Origin: Streptomyces dioscori
GTDB taxonomy: Bacteria; Actinomycetota; Actinomycetes; Streptomycetales; Streptomycetaceae
Assembly: GCF_003024195.1 (NCBI RefSeq)
Contig: NZ_KZ679045.1
Coordinates: forward strand, 366,512 to 430,511
Direction of reading: 5' to 3'
DNA: 64,000 nucleotides
A program made the translations under genes and the position numbers. A model generated the notes under the pieces. It did not search any database. It had not been told where the DNA came from and saw nothing but the letters and a program-made list of their open reading frames with translations. The first letter of the stretch is position 1. Every line of letters starts with the position of its first letter. Below, one piece after another: positions 42,101-49,422 of the stretch.

Positions 42101-43632
42101 GACTGTCCACCCGGCCCACCGAGGTGAACATCAGCTCCCCGGACGGCGCGGTCGTCGCCGGTGTCGACGAGAACGGCATCGTCCGCTTCGACCCGATCAC
42201 CACCGACCGGCTCGACATCACCGTCACCGAGACGGCCCCGCTGACCGTCCACAACCCCCTGGCCGACGAGGACATGCAGCTTCCGGTCGGCCTGACGGAG
42301 GCGTACATCCCCGCCCTCGACGACCGCTACCGCACCCCGAAGGCCCTCTCCTCCCGGCCCTTCGAGCTGCCCTGCGGGAAGGGTCCGACGCTCGCCGTCG
42401 ACGACGAGCTGTACGAGACGAGCGCCGAGGGAACGGTCGGCGACCTCGTGGCGCGGCGGCCGGTCGAGCTGACGCTCTGCCAGGAAGGGCGCGCAGACGG
42501 CGACTTGTCGCTCGACTCGGGCGCGCACCGGGTTGAGGCGGGCGACGCGGGCCCGCTGGCCGTCACCGATGTCACGCTGACCCGCGGCACGGTCACCACC
42601 CCGACCGCGCAGAGCCGTGAACTGGGCATACGGGACTGGCTCGGCGACCGCCGCGAGGTCACCGTCGGCTCGGGCGCGGCCTCCTACCTGACGACGTACG
42701 AGAACTTCAACGACGGCTGGAAGGCCACGCTGAACGGCCGCGAACTCGACCCGGTACGCCTCGACGGCTGGCAGCAGGGCTGGCGGATCCCGGCGGGCGA
42801 GGGCGGCACGGTGAAGCTCTCGTACGAGCCGTCCACGGTGTACGAGGCCGGGCTGATCGGCGGCGGTGTCGGGATCCTCGTCCTGGCGGGGCTCGTGCTG
42901 TTCCGGCGGCGCTCGCCCAACCCGGACGCGCCCTCGCCGGAGCCGCCGCCGCCCGGCCTGATCCTGGGCACGGTCGCGCTGACCCTGGTGGGGATCGTGA
43001 TCGCCGGGTTCCTCGCGCTGCTGGTGCCGGTTCTGGCGCTGCTCGCCCGGCGTCGGCACGAACTGCTCGTACCTCTCGCGTTCCTCGCGCTCGCGGGGGC
43101 CGGGCTCGTCGCCGCCACCGGGGCGGGGGAGCCGGTCGCCGAGGGCTCCGGAGCGTTCGGGCGCACCGCTCAACTGCTGGCGCTGACCGGCCTGTTCGCC
43201 GGTCTGGTGACGGTCGGCGAGGCGTCGTACGGCAGGCGGGGCGGTCCGGGTGGCGGCCGGGGCCCCGGCCGGCCCGGCACGAGCGCGCTGCCGCCTCCGC
43301 TCCCGGGCTCCGAGGCCCCGACGGCGCCTCTGCCGCAGCGGACGCGCGGGGAGCACGCTGGTCCTGGGGCGGATCCCGGGCCCGGCGCCCCCGCGCGGCA
43401 CGGCGTTCCCGGCGCACCGGGTGCACCGGGTGCACCACGCACTCCGGGAGCTCCGGGAGCTCCGGGTACTCCTGGGTCACCGCCGCCGCCCTTCGTGCCG
43501 ACGGAGCCGCCGCGGCTCGCCTCCGGCCCGACGGTCTCGGCGCGGGGGCCGGGGTCGCCGCGCACACCGGGGCCAGGTGGCCGCAGGGGTTCCGGGAGCC
43601 GCGGGCCCGCCGGGGAGGGGAAGGACACATGA
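39112..43632 (+). CDS. AftD-like alpha-(1->3)-arabinofuranosyltransferase family protein (GT-C, DUF3367)
   Basis: A very large membrane protein of about 1506 residues. Residues 1-450 hold many helices of a GT-C glycosyltransferase; the opening DPGRQTFDTKLGVALDPGQF and QYVGYAFPMLPYYWLTDLIS are characteristic of the AftD group. A discoidin-type F5/8C domain follows near 725-860 (YDPVNAFDGNPDTAWAEG), and a second similar one near 945-1040 (LTDGDLTTAWIAGDD). C-terminal helices lie at about 1250-1375, and a Pro/Gly-rich tail has collagen-like GAPGAPG triplets. Mycobacterial AftD uses decaprenyl-phospho-arabinose to build arabinan. The ATG at 39112 overlaps the previous stop (ATGA). Confidence 0.88.
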   Translation: MTSTVQAPPPAATRPLAPDPGPEQGPRSRRWLLGFWAVVLVLFLAVDPGRQTFDTKLGVALDPGQFLADLGQLWHDRGGFGGIADQYVGYAFPMLPYYWLTDLISMPVWLAERLWMSLIVAVAFWGALRLAERLDIGSSASRLLGAVVYALWPVFTIVVGSTSAAALPGAFLPWVLLPLTNDRHSARVAALRSALFIPFMGGVNAASTLASLLPVGLYLLSRPRGPRQRKLIAWWVPGVLLATAWWVVPLLVLGIYGENFLPYVESSQTTTDTMAATESLRGAGNWVAYLHFNEAWLPAGWTVTASVIAVVSSALAAGLGLAGLARRDIPERRWLVLTVMTAALITLAGYGGSFGAPFHGVVQDWLDGGLAPFRNIYKFQTGLALALALGLAHLVGVAARAQGARPIRGRRYAPLIAAVLVLPGLAWPYLNGSILQPGSFQELPKYWKSTASWLEKYSPDSRALVVPATAHGIFTWGSTIDQPLDVLADSRWAQRDYVPFGTAGNRRAMDAVEQSLQTGGQVPGLADYLGRAGVHYIVVRNDLDPDQLGYVPTTTVKRTLEESGYRRLTGFGPLMTGGRIAENTPIQIEGLYPRQRAVEIYEPAADVPRPGQAGLKAVADTAVVSGGPEALLPLAADPAMRDRATVLTGDNHPGLGSPDLQVVGDGLRRADTRFGLVGANTSYTYTRDERNHSGSYQDAGDEPHQILPSDGIGHQTVAELRGARSVTASSSGNWLYYLPQYDPVNAFDGNPDTAWAEGAVGSADGQWLRIGFTEETEVPASIRVTPLPQESVRSAPTRVRVETERGSETSTLRADGSRQRIKSPEGPSNWLKVTVVESTARHSGLSGAGFSEISVPDVQVTRMLRLPTDAEDAEASAETVSLHRATDPGSFSPTGTEVGLHRRWTSDAAGTYAVRASAIPVPGDALDALLYDVAPEQNDRITAAAGSTARLGTGLSPRNLTDGDLTTAWIAGDDPTIRLSWPDKQPVGEVVLAPAGGLSTRPTEVNISSPDGAVVAGVDENGIVRFDPITTDRLDITVTETAPLTVHNPLADEDMQLPVGLTEAYIPALDDRYRTPKALSSRPFELPCGKGPTLAVDDELYETSAEGTVGDLVARRPVELTLCQEGRADGDLSLDSGAHRVEAGDAGPLAVTDVTLTRGTVTTPTAQSRELGIRDWLGDRREVTVGSGAASYLTTYENFNDGWKATLNGRELDPVRLDGWQQGWRIPAGEGGTVKLSYEPSTVYEAGLIGGGVGILVLAGLVLFRRRSPNPDAPSPEPPPPGLILGTVALTLVGIVIAGFLALLVPVLALLARRRHELLVPLAFLALAGAGLVAATGAGEPVAEGSGAFGRTAQLLALTGLFAGLVTVGEASYGRRGGPGGGRGPGRPGTSALPPPLPGSEAPTAPLPQRTRGEHAGPGADPGPGAPARHGVPGAPGAPGAPRTPGAPGAPGTPGSPPPPFVPTEPPRLASGPTVSARGPGSPRTPGPGGRRGSGSRGPAGEGKDT

Positions 43633-44981
43633 CCGCCGTGGAGCATCCCGCACGGGACGGCACGAACGGCCCCGCCGGGCCGCCCGCCCGCATCCCGTTC
43701 CCCGTGGTGGACGAGGTCGCCCGGCACTGCCTCCAGGAGGAGGAACCGGAGACCGTCCACATCGAGGTGCATCTGCCGGGCCGCCTCGACCCGGACCGGC
43801 TGCGCGGGGCGTTCGCCGGGGCCCTGCACCGCCACCCCCGCATCCTGATGCGCGAGGCGGCCCGCCCCTGGTACGGCAGGCGGTACGAGTGGGAGCTGAC
43901 CCCCGAGGCCGATGTGGAGGCCGTCCTGTTCCCGGCGCCCGACCGGGACGCGCTGAAGCACGCGCGGGGCCGGGCACTGCGCGACGCCCCGCCGCTCTCG
44001 GCCGCGCCGCCGATCCGGCTTGAGGTCGTCCGGGACCCCGAAGCCGACGGCACGGTCCTGTTCCTCACCATCAACCACACCGCGCTCGACGGTCCGGCCT
44101 GTCTGCGGGTCCTGGCGACGGCGGCGGAGCTGTACGGCGGCCGGGACAACTCCCCCGCGGCGCCTCCGACCCGCACGACCGCCGAGGTTCCGCGCGCCCC
44201 GGACACCCCCTCCACGTGGGCACCGCCCGCCCGGGTGGCGCGCGGCACCCCGGAGCCTCCTCAGCACCACGGCAACGGCATGCTCGTCACCGAGCTCGCC
44301 GTCCCGCGGCGGCCCAAGGGCTCCCCTTACACCGTCAACGACCAGCTGATGGCCGCCACCGCGCTGATGATCGCGCACTGGAACCGGGAGCACGGGGCCC
44401 GGCCGCGTCCGCTGCGCATCACGATGCCGGTGGACGACCGCCCGCGCGGCACGGACATGCCCATCGGCAACGGCACCCGGCTCGTCGAGGTCCCCTTCGC
44501 CCCCGAGGAGCTGGACCCCTCCGACATGGCCGCGCTGCTGCGCCGCACGGCGGACCGCACCCGCGCCCTGAAGGCCCAGCCGCGCCCCCAACTGGGCCAC
44601 GGCGCCTCCCTGTTGACGGCCCCGGTGGTGCCCGTCGCCTGGCGGGCCGCGGTCACCAGGGGGCTGCGCAGAGCCGTCGGGCCCTGGACGTCGACCACCC
44701 TGCTGAGCAATATCGGCCGGGTTCCGTACGCCCTGGACTTCGGGGAGGAGGCCGGGCGGGCGTACGCCGTCTGGTTCTCGGCGCCCGCCCGGATGCCGCG
44801 CGGGCTGACGGTGACCACGGCCGCCACGGCGGGCCGGCTGCACGTGGCGCTCCGCTGGTCCCGCTCCCTGCTGAGCCACGGCGACGGCAGCCACCTCCGC
44901 GACCTCTTCGAGCACTACCTGCACGCGACGGAACACACCACGGAAGACGCCACGGACAGCCGACCGGGGAGCACTCCATGA
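43629..44981 (+). CDS. Condensation-domain-like acyltransferase
   Basis: A 450-residue protein of the condensation / PapA / wax-ester-synthase acyltransferase superfamily. The catalytic motif reads NHTALDG, a variant of HHxxxDG that keeps the second His and the Asp-Gly (about residues 150-156). A later LRITMPVDDRPRG and STTLLSNIGRVPYALDFG match the C-terminal lobe pattern. There are no membrane helices. It overlaps the AftD-like gene and the next methyltransferase by ATGA. In this setting it could acylate a glycan or glycolipid, but the acceptor is inferred only. Confidence 0.82.
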   Translation: MTAVEHPARDGTNGPAGPPARIPFPVVDEVARHCLQEEEPETVHIEVHLPGRLDPDRLRGAFAGALHRHPRILMREAARPWYGRRYEWELTPEADVEAVLFPAPDRDALKHARGRALRDAPPLSAAPPIRLEVVRDPEADGTVLFLTINHTALDGPACLRVLATAAELYGGRDNSPAAPPTRTTAEVPRAPDTPSTWAPPARVARGTPEPPQHHGNGMLVTELAVPRRPKGSPYTVNDQLMAATALMIAHWNREHGARPRPLRITMPVDDRPRGTDMPIGNGTRLVEVPFAPEELDPSDMAALLRRTADRTRALKAQPRPQLGHGASLLTAPVVPVAWRAAVTRGLRRAVGPWTSTTLLSNIGRVPYALDFGEEAGRAYAVWFSAPARMPRGLTVTTAATAGRLHVALRWSRSLLSHGDGSHLRDLFEHYLHATEHTTEDATDSRPGSTP

Positions 44982-45727
44982 CCACGGCCACGCCCCGCAG
45001 GCCGCCGCACGGGCCGCACGGCCTGCGGGACTTCTACGAGGACCCGGCCGTCCCGGTCGCCTCCGGCACGCCCCGCAGTCTGCGCCAGGCGCGGATGCTC
45101 GCGGACGCGCTCGGCCCGGCCACCTCAGGCCCGCGCACGGTCCTGGACATCGGCTGCGGCGACGGCACCGCCGCCGCGACCGCCGCACCGCTCCTCGCCG
45201 GTCACCGCATCGTCGGCGTCGACTGGTCCCAGGACGCGCTCAGACGCGCCCACGCCCGTCTCCCGTACGCGGTACGCGGTGAACTCACCGACGGCGGACT
45301 GCCGTTCAGGTCCGCCTCCGCCGACGCCGTCCTGTTCAGCGAGGTCGTGGAACACCTCGTCGACCCGGACGCTGCGCTCGACGAGCTCCACCGGATCCTC
45401 CGCCCCGGAGGTCATCTCATGCTCTCCACACCCAACCTGGCCGCCTGGTACAACCGGGCCCTGCTCCTCGCCGGCGTGCAGCCCGTCTTCTCGGAGGTGA
45501 GCCTGCGCGCGATCCACGGCCGCCCCGGCAAGGAGGTGGTGGGCCATCTGCGGCTCTACACGGCCCGCGCGCTGCGGGAGTTCGTGACCGCGTCGGGCTT
45601 CGAGGTCGTACGGCTGCGGGGTGCGCCCTTCCACGGCGTACCGCGGTCGTTGCGCCCGCTGGACCGGCTGGCGTGCCGGGCCCCCTCGGTGGCCTCGATC
45701 CTTCTCCTGCACGCGCGAAGGACGTAG
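44978..45727 (+). CDS. SAM-dependent class I methyltransferase
   Basis: A 249-residue methyltransferase. Motif I is VLDIGCGDGTAA (about 54-65), followed by VGVDWSQDALRRA, FSEVVEHLVDPDAAL and RILRPGGHLMLSTP. The C-terminal part (HLRLYTARALREFVTASGFE) is usual for enzymes acting on sugars or lipids. The ATG at 44978 overlaps the acyltransferase stop, which excludes the longer frame. The next gene starts three bases after the stop. Confidence 0.9.
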   Translation: MTTATPRRPPHGPHGLRDFYEDPAVPVASGTPRSLRQARMLADALGPATSGPRTVLDIGCGDGTAAATAAPLLAGHRIVGVDWSQDALRRAHARLPYAVRGELTDGGLPFRSASADAVLFSEVVEHLVDPDAALDELHRILRPGGHLMLSTPNLAAWYNRALLLAGVQPVFSEVSLRAIHGRPGKEVVGHLRLYTARALREFVTASGFEVVRLRGAPFHGVPRSLRPLDRLACRAPSVASILLLHARRT

Positions 45728-45730
45728 ACC

Positions 45731-46759
45731 ATGTGGTGGGGAGTGGCCGCGGCCCTGCTGGCGAACGTGCTCTACAGCGCGGGATTCGTACTGGAGAAAC
45801 GGGCGCTCGCGGCACTGCCCGAGGTGAGCGTCCGCCGGCCCGCCCGGCTGCTGCGGCTGGTCCTCGGCAGCTGGCTGTGGATCGGCGGCTCCCTCGCCCT
45901 CGCGTCGGGCTTCGCCGCGCAGCTCGTCGTCTACCGCACCCTGCCGATCGCCGCCGCGCAGGGCATCTTCGTCTCCGGGCTCGTCATCCTCGTCCTGCTC
46001 TCCTCGGTCCTGCTCGGCGAGGAGACCTCGGGCCGCGAACGGTACGCGCTCGGGGCGATCCTCCTCGCACTCCTGATGGTGGTGCTGTCCCTGAAGGAGG
46101 GCTCCGACACGGTCAGCCGCAGCGCCCCCGCCCCGCTGATCCTGCTGGTCTGCGTCCCCTCGCTCGCGCTGGGCGTCTGGCTGTACGGGTCCGCCGAGCG
46201 CCGGGCCCGCCACCGGCACCGCATGCCGACGACGGGCGTCGAGTACGGCGTGGCGGTGGGCCTGCTGTACGGGGTCAGTTCGCTGGCCATCAAGGGCGTG
46301 TCGAGCCACCTCACCGGAAGCGGGTTCGGCGGCGCGGTGCTCGGGGTGCTGCGCTCCCCGTACCCGTATCTCCTGCTGTTCACCGGGGTGTTCGGCCTCG
46401 TCATGTCGCAGGCGGCGCTGCAGCGCTGCCGGGCCTCGCTGATCGTGCCGGTCTGCACGACGGTGACCTGTCTGTTCACGGCGGTGCTCGGCACGGTCTC
46501 GTTCGGCGAGGCGCTGCCCGAGGACCCGCTGCGGCTGGCGCTGCGCATCGGCGGTACGGCCCTGGCGGTCTCCGTACTCCTCGCGATGCCCAAGCACGAC
46601 CCACCGCCGAAACCCCAGTCCTTATCCCCCACAAGGGAGTTGACCAGCAATGAACCCGGACGACCCGCTGCTGAAGATACTGGCGTGCCCGCTGGACAAG
46701 GGGCCGCTGCATCTCCTCGGGAGAGAGACGGGGGGCACGGAGGCCACCGAGGGTACTGA
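45731..46759 (+). CDS. EamA/DMT-type membrane transporter with an anomalous C-terminal extension
   Basis: An integral membrane protein with nine or ten predicted helices, two EamA-like halves (MWWGVAAALLANVLYSAGFV; GVEYGVAVGLLYGVSSLAIK). The membrane part ends near residue 285. About 45 further residues (TRELTSNEPGRPAAED onward) run out of frame through the first 110 bases of the next gene. That join includes a TTA codon at 46622-46624, rare in Streptomyces. This suggests the original stop codon was lost. It probably exports a lipid-linked or glycan intermediate in this cluster, by position only. Confidence 0.85.
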   Translation: MWWGVAAALLANVLYSAGFVLEKRALAALPEVSVRRPARLLRLVLGSWLWIGGSLALASGFAAQLVVYRTLPIAAAQGIFVSGLVILVLLSSVLLGEETSGRERYALGAILLALLMVVLSLKEGSDTVSRSAPAPLILLVCVPSLALGVWLYGSAERRARHRHRMPTTGVEYGVAVGLLYGVSSLAIKGVSSHLTGSGFGGAVLGVLRSPYPYLLLFTGVFGLVMSQAALQRCRASLIVPVCTTVTCLFTAVLGTVSFGEALPEDPLRLALRIGGTALAVSVLLAMPKHDPPPKPQSLSPTRELTSNEPGRPAAEDTGVPAGQGAAASPRERDGGHGGHRGY

Positions 46760-46949
46760 GGCCGCTCTCTACAATCCCCGGCTGCGGCGCCGCTACCCGA
46801 TCGTGGACGGTATTCCGCAGCTCCTGCCGTCCTCCGGCGAGCAGGTGACGGACGACGAGCACGAGGATCTGCTGCTGCGGATCAGCGGGGGCGGCGACCT
46901 CGGCGGCTCCCGCGGCGGGCCCCGGAAGCCGGGGCCGGTGACGCCATGA
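46650..46949 (+). CDS. Trm112-family small protein
   Basis: A 99-residue Trm112-like protein (DPLLKILACPLDKGPLHLL, then LYNPRLRRRYPIVDGIPQLL). These often act as partners or stabilisers of methyltransferases, consistent with two methyltransferase genes and an FkbM gene beside it. An insert of about 14 residues, GRETGGTEATEGTEA, splits the core and is encoded by a low-complexity GAGGGTAC-like DNA tract. Only one Cys of the usual zinc site is present. GGGAG lies ten bases before the ATG, inside the transporter frame. The stop overlaps the FkbM start by ATGA. Confidence 0.85.
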   Translation: MNPDDPLLKILACPLDKGPLHLLGRETGGTEATEGTEAALYNPRLRRRYPIVDGIPQLLPSSGEQVTDDEHEDLLLRISGGGDLGGSRGGPRKPGPVTP

Positions 46950-47794
46950 CCCTGGCAGCCCGCCTGGCCCCCTTCGTGCCGGTGCGGCTGGTCGCCGCTG
47001 CCGCCCGGCTGGTCTATCCGCGCTTCGAGCCCGAGCTGGCCCGGCTCGGCGACCTCTGCCCGCCCGGCTGCCGGACGGCGGTGGACGTGGGCGGCTGGTA
47101 CGGCCCCTGGACCCGCCGCCTGTCGGGCCGGGCCCGCCGCGTGGTGACCGTCGAACCGGTTCCGCACCTGGCCCGGCTGATCACCGCCGCGACCCCCGGC
47201 AACGTCCAGGTCGTCCGCGCCGCCGCGAGCGACCGCTCCGGCACGGCCCGCCTGTGGCTGCCGCCCGGCGACCAGGGCGACCGGGGCGTCTCGTCGCTGG
47301 TCAGGCGGGACATCCACGCCCGCGCCCTGGACGTCCCCTGCCTCACCCTGGACAGCCTGAACCTGCGCGACGTCGGCTTCATCAAGATCGATGTGGACGG
47401 CAGCGAACTCGCGGTGCTGCGCGGGGCGGGCACCCTCCTCACCCGTGACCGCCCGGCCCTGTTCATCGAGCTGGAGGCCCGCATCCAGCCCGTCGACACG
47501 GTCGTCTCCCACCTCGCCGAACGGGGTTACGAGGGCTGGGTGCTGCCCGGCGACACCTGGCTGCCGCTGTCCTCCTTCGACCTGGAGGCCCACCAGGCGC
47601 GCGCCTCGCACGTGGTCTCCCAGGGCCTGCTGCGCCGGGTGCTGCCCTTCCGTGGCCCGGGATACGTCCGGTACGTGAACTCGGTGCTCTTCCTCCCCGA
47701 CGGCCGGTGCCCGGGCGGGCGGCACGCGCGGTACGTACGGCAGGCGGACCCCGTGGGGGACGATGGGAGGCATGCCTCCCGCCAAGCCGGCTGA
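46946..47794 (+). CDS. FkbM-family methyltransferase
   Basis: A 282-residue FkbM-type SAM methyltransferase. Motif I is TAVDVGGWYGPWT, followed by VVTVEPVPHLARL and the family signature FIKIDVDGSELAVLRGA. It probably methylates a hydroxyl of a sugar in the surface glycan. The start overlaps the Trm112-like stop by ATGA, and its 3' end overlaps the next gene by 32 bases. The C-terminal residues (about 250-282) are Arg/Gly/Asp-rich and lie in that overlap. Confidence 0.9.
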   Translation: MTLAARLAPFVPVRLVAAAARLVYPRFEPELARLGDLCPPGCRTAVDVGGWYGPWTRRLSGRARRVVTVEPVPHLARLITAATPGNVQVVRAAASDRSGTARLWLPPGDQGDRGVSSLVRRDIHARALDVPCLTLDSLNLRDVGFIKIDVDGSELAVLRGAGTLLTRDRPALFIELEARIQPVDTVVSHLAERGYEGWVLPGDTWLPLSSFDLEAHQARASHVVSQGLLRRVLPFRGPGYVRYVNSVLFLPDGRCPGGRHARYVRQADPVGDDGRHASRQAG

Positions 47795-48422
47795 CGCCGG
47801 ACCGTTCACCCCGCTCGACTTCCAGCTCGTGCTGCTGCGCCGCATGGCCGACCACAACGCGGACCTCGTGGAGGACGCCCGCCACACGCTGGGTGCCTCG
47901 GTCGCCGAGATGCGGGAGGCCAACCGGCGCTGGCAGGCGATGCGGCACGCGCCGCGCAGCCGGGGCGCGGTGGCGCGCTACCGCTCGATCCTCGGCGACC
48001 CGGAATCGGTGACGCCCCGGCGGATCGGTGACCTGTCCTGCGAGGCGTTGCTGTGGCCGGTCCCGCTCTGGCCCGACCTGCGCTTCGAGGTGCTGGTGGC
48101 CCCGGGCGGGGTGGCCTGGAACGAGTGGCTGGTCCGCGCGCCGGGCGCCCCGGCCCCGGAGCTTCATTCCCTGGCGGACCTGACGCCCTGGTCCTGCACG
48201 GTCGACGAGGCCGCCCGCGCCTTCGCGCCCGCCCGGCCGCTGGAGGGGTCGGCGCCGACGCGCTGGGGACTCGCTTTCACGGCACCGGACGGCAGGGAAG
48301 GCACGGACGGAACGGGCGGTACGGGCGGCCCGGAGGGCACGGAGGGTGCGCGGCGGGACTGCGTCGCCGAGTTCACGTACGGCCTGCTTCAGCGCGTCGC
48401 GGTCACCGAGCGGCGGCCTTGA
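47763..48422 (+). CDS. Hypothetical protein at the end of the glycan cluster
   Basis: About 219 residues, no family recognised. The N-terminal part is helical (VLLRRMADHNADLVEDARHT, VAEMREANRRWQAMR). The middle is a compact region with Trp (LLWPVPLWPDLRFEVLVAPG, VAWNEWLVR). Near the end is a low-complexity EGTDGTGGTGGPEGTEG stretch. ATG 47763 or 47772 are both possible; GGGAGG sits too close to the second. It overlaps the FkbM gene by 32 bases at its start and the ATP-grasp gene tail-to-tail by 20 bases. Confidence 0.65.
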   Translation: MGGMPPAKPADAGPFTPLDFQLVLLRRMADHNADLVEDARHTLGASVAEMREANRRWQAMRHAPRSRGAVARYRSILGDPESVTPRRIGDLSCEALLWPVPLWPDLRFEVLVAPGGVAWNEWLVRAPGAPAPELHSLADLTPWSCTVDEAARAFAPARPLEGSAPTRWGLAFTAPDGREGTDGTGGTGGPEGTEGARRDCVAEFTYGLLQRVAVTERRP

Positions 48423-49287
48423 CGACGGCCCGGGCGACGACCGGTACGGAGTCCTCGTGCAGGAAGAGGAAGAGGTTGGGCTCGACGAGTTCCAGCTCCA
48501 TGACGCGGGGCGCTTCGTCGTCGCCGTCCACCAGGTCCACGCGGGCGTAGAGCAGCTCGGGCGCACCGGGCACGGCGGCCAACGCCCGCTCGGCGACGGC
48601 GAGTTCGGCGGGGCTCGGCTCCCAGGTCTCCAGGTCGGGGTGCGGAACCTTCTTGTCGTCGAAGGCGGTGCCGGGTTCGAGGACGGCCCCCTTGCGGATG
48701 GCATGGAGGAAACGCCCGCCGAAGAACTGCAGGGCCCTCTCCCCCGCCGTGTCGATGCTCCGCACGTACGGCTGCACGATCGCCGTCAGTCCTTCGGTGT
48801 GCATGCGCTCCAGGTGCCGTACGGCGGTGTCGTGGTCCTCGGGCGTGTAGCGGGCCGCGTACCGGGCTCCGGCCCCCGAGGTCGGCTTGACGACGTACTC
48901 GCGGTCGTCCGGCAGGTCGGCCGGGTCGCCCGGAGCGAGGTAGCGGGTGTCGACGACGGGCACACCGGCGGCGGCCAGGTCGCCCAGGTACCGCTTGTCG
49001 GCGTTCCAGCGCACGACCTCCGGCGGGTTGGCCAGGGCCGTCACGGCCCCGCAGCGGTCGGCCCACGCCAGGAACTCGGCGGCCCGCCAGCTGTAGTCCC
49101 AGGTGGAACGGATGAGCACGAGGTCGAAGCCGCCCCACTCGACGCCGGGGTCGTCCCAGCGCACGACAGCGGGGTCCGCCCCCGCCTGCCGCACCGCGTC
49201 CGTGAGGACGGGCAGGTCACGGTCGTACCCGACTTCCAGCACCTCCTGGCAGGTGACCAGGGCGATACGGGGAACGGTGCGTGCCAC
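48403..49287 (-). CDS. ATP-grasp domain protein
   Basis: About 294 residues of the ATP-grasp superfamily, which joins a carboxylate to an amine or thiol with ATP. Motifs are LVTCQEVLEVGYDRDLPVL (pre-ATP-grasp), YVVKPTSGAGARYAARY (ATP-binding lysine and glycine loop), AIVQPYVRSIDTAGERAL, and the magnesium-site region RVMELELVEPNLFLF. The GTG at 49287 has AAGGAG six bases upstream, so the longer frame is not used. It is convergent with the glycan cluster and divergent from the MerR-PP2C gene. Substrates are unknown; RimK- or glutathione-synthetase-like ligation is the general expectation. Confidence 0.87.
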   Translation of the reverse strand: MARTVPRIALVTCQEVLEVGYDRDLPVLTDAVRQAGADPAVVRWDDPGVEWGGFDLVLIRSTWDYSWRAAEFLAWADRCGAVTALANPPEVVRWNADKRYLGDLAAAGVPVVDTRYLAPGDPADLPDDREYVVKPTSGAGARYAARYTPEDHDTAVRHLERMHTEGLTAIVQPYVRSIDTAGERALQFFGGRFLHAIRKGAVLEPGTAFDDKKVPHPDLETWEPSPAELAVAERALAAVPGAPELLYARVDLVDGDDEAPRVMELELVEPNLFLFLHEDSVPVVARAVVKAAAR

Positions 49288-49422
49288 GGCGGGCTCCTTG
49301 GACGGTGTGTCGGCGGGACGGTGTATCGGCTCACTGCGGTGATACCGGTCGCAGGTTAACAACCGCGCTTGACCTTCCCCTTCGGGGAGACCACACCATC
49401 GGTGACGGAAGGGAGGAACGCC

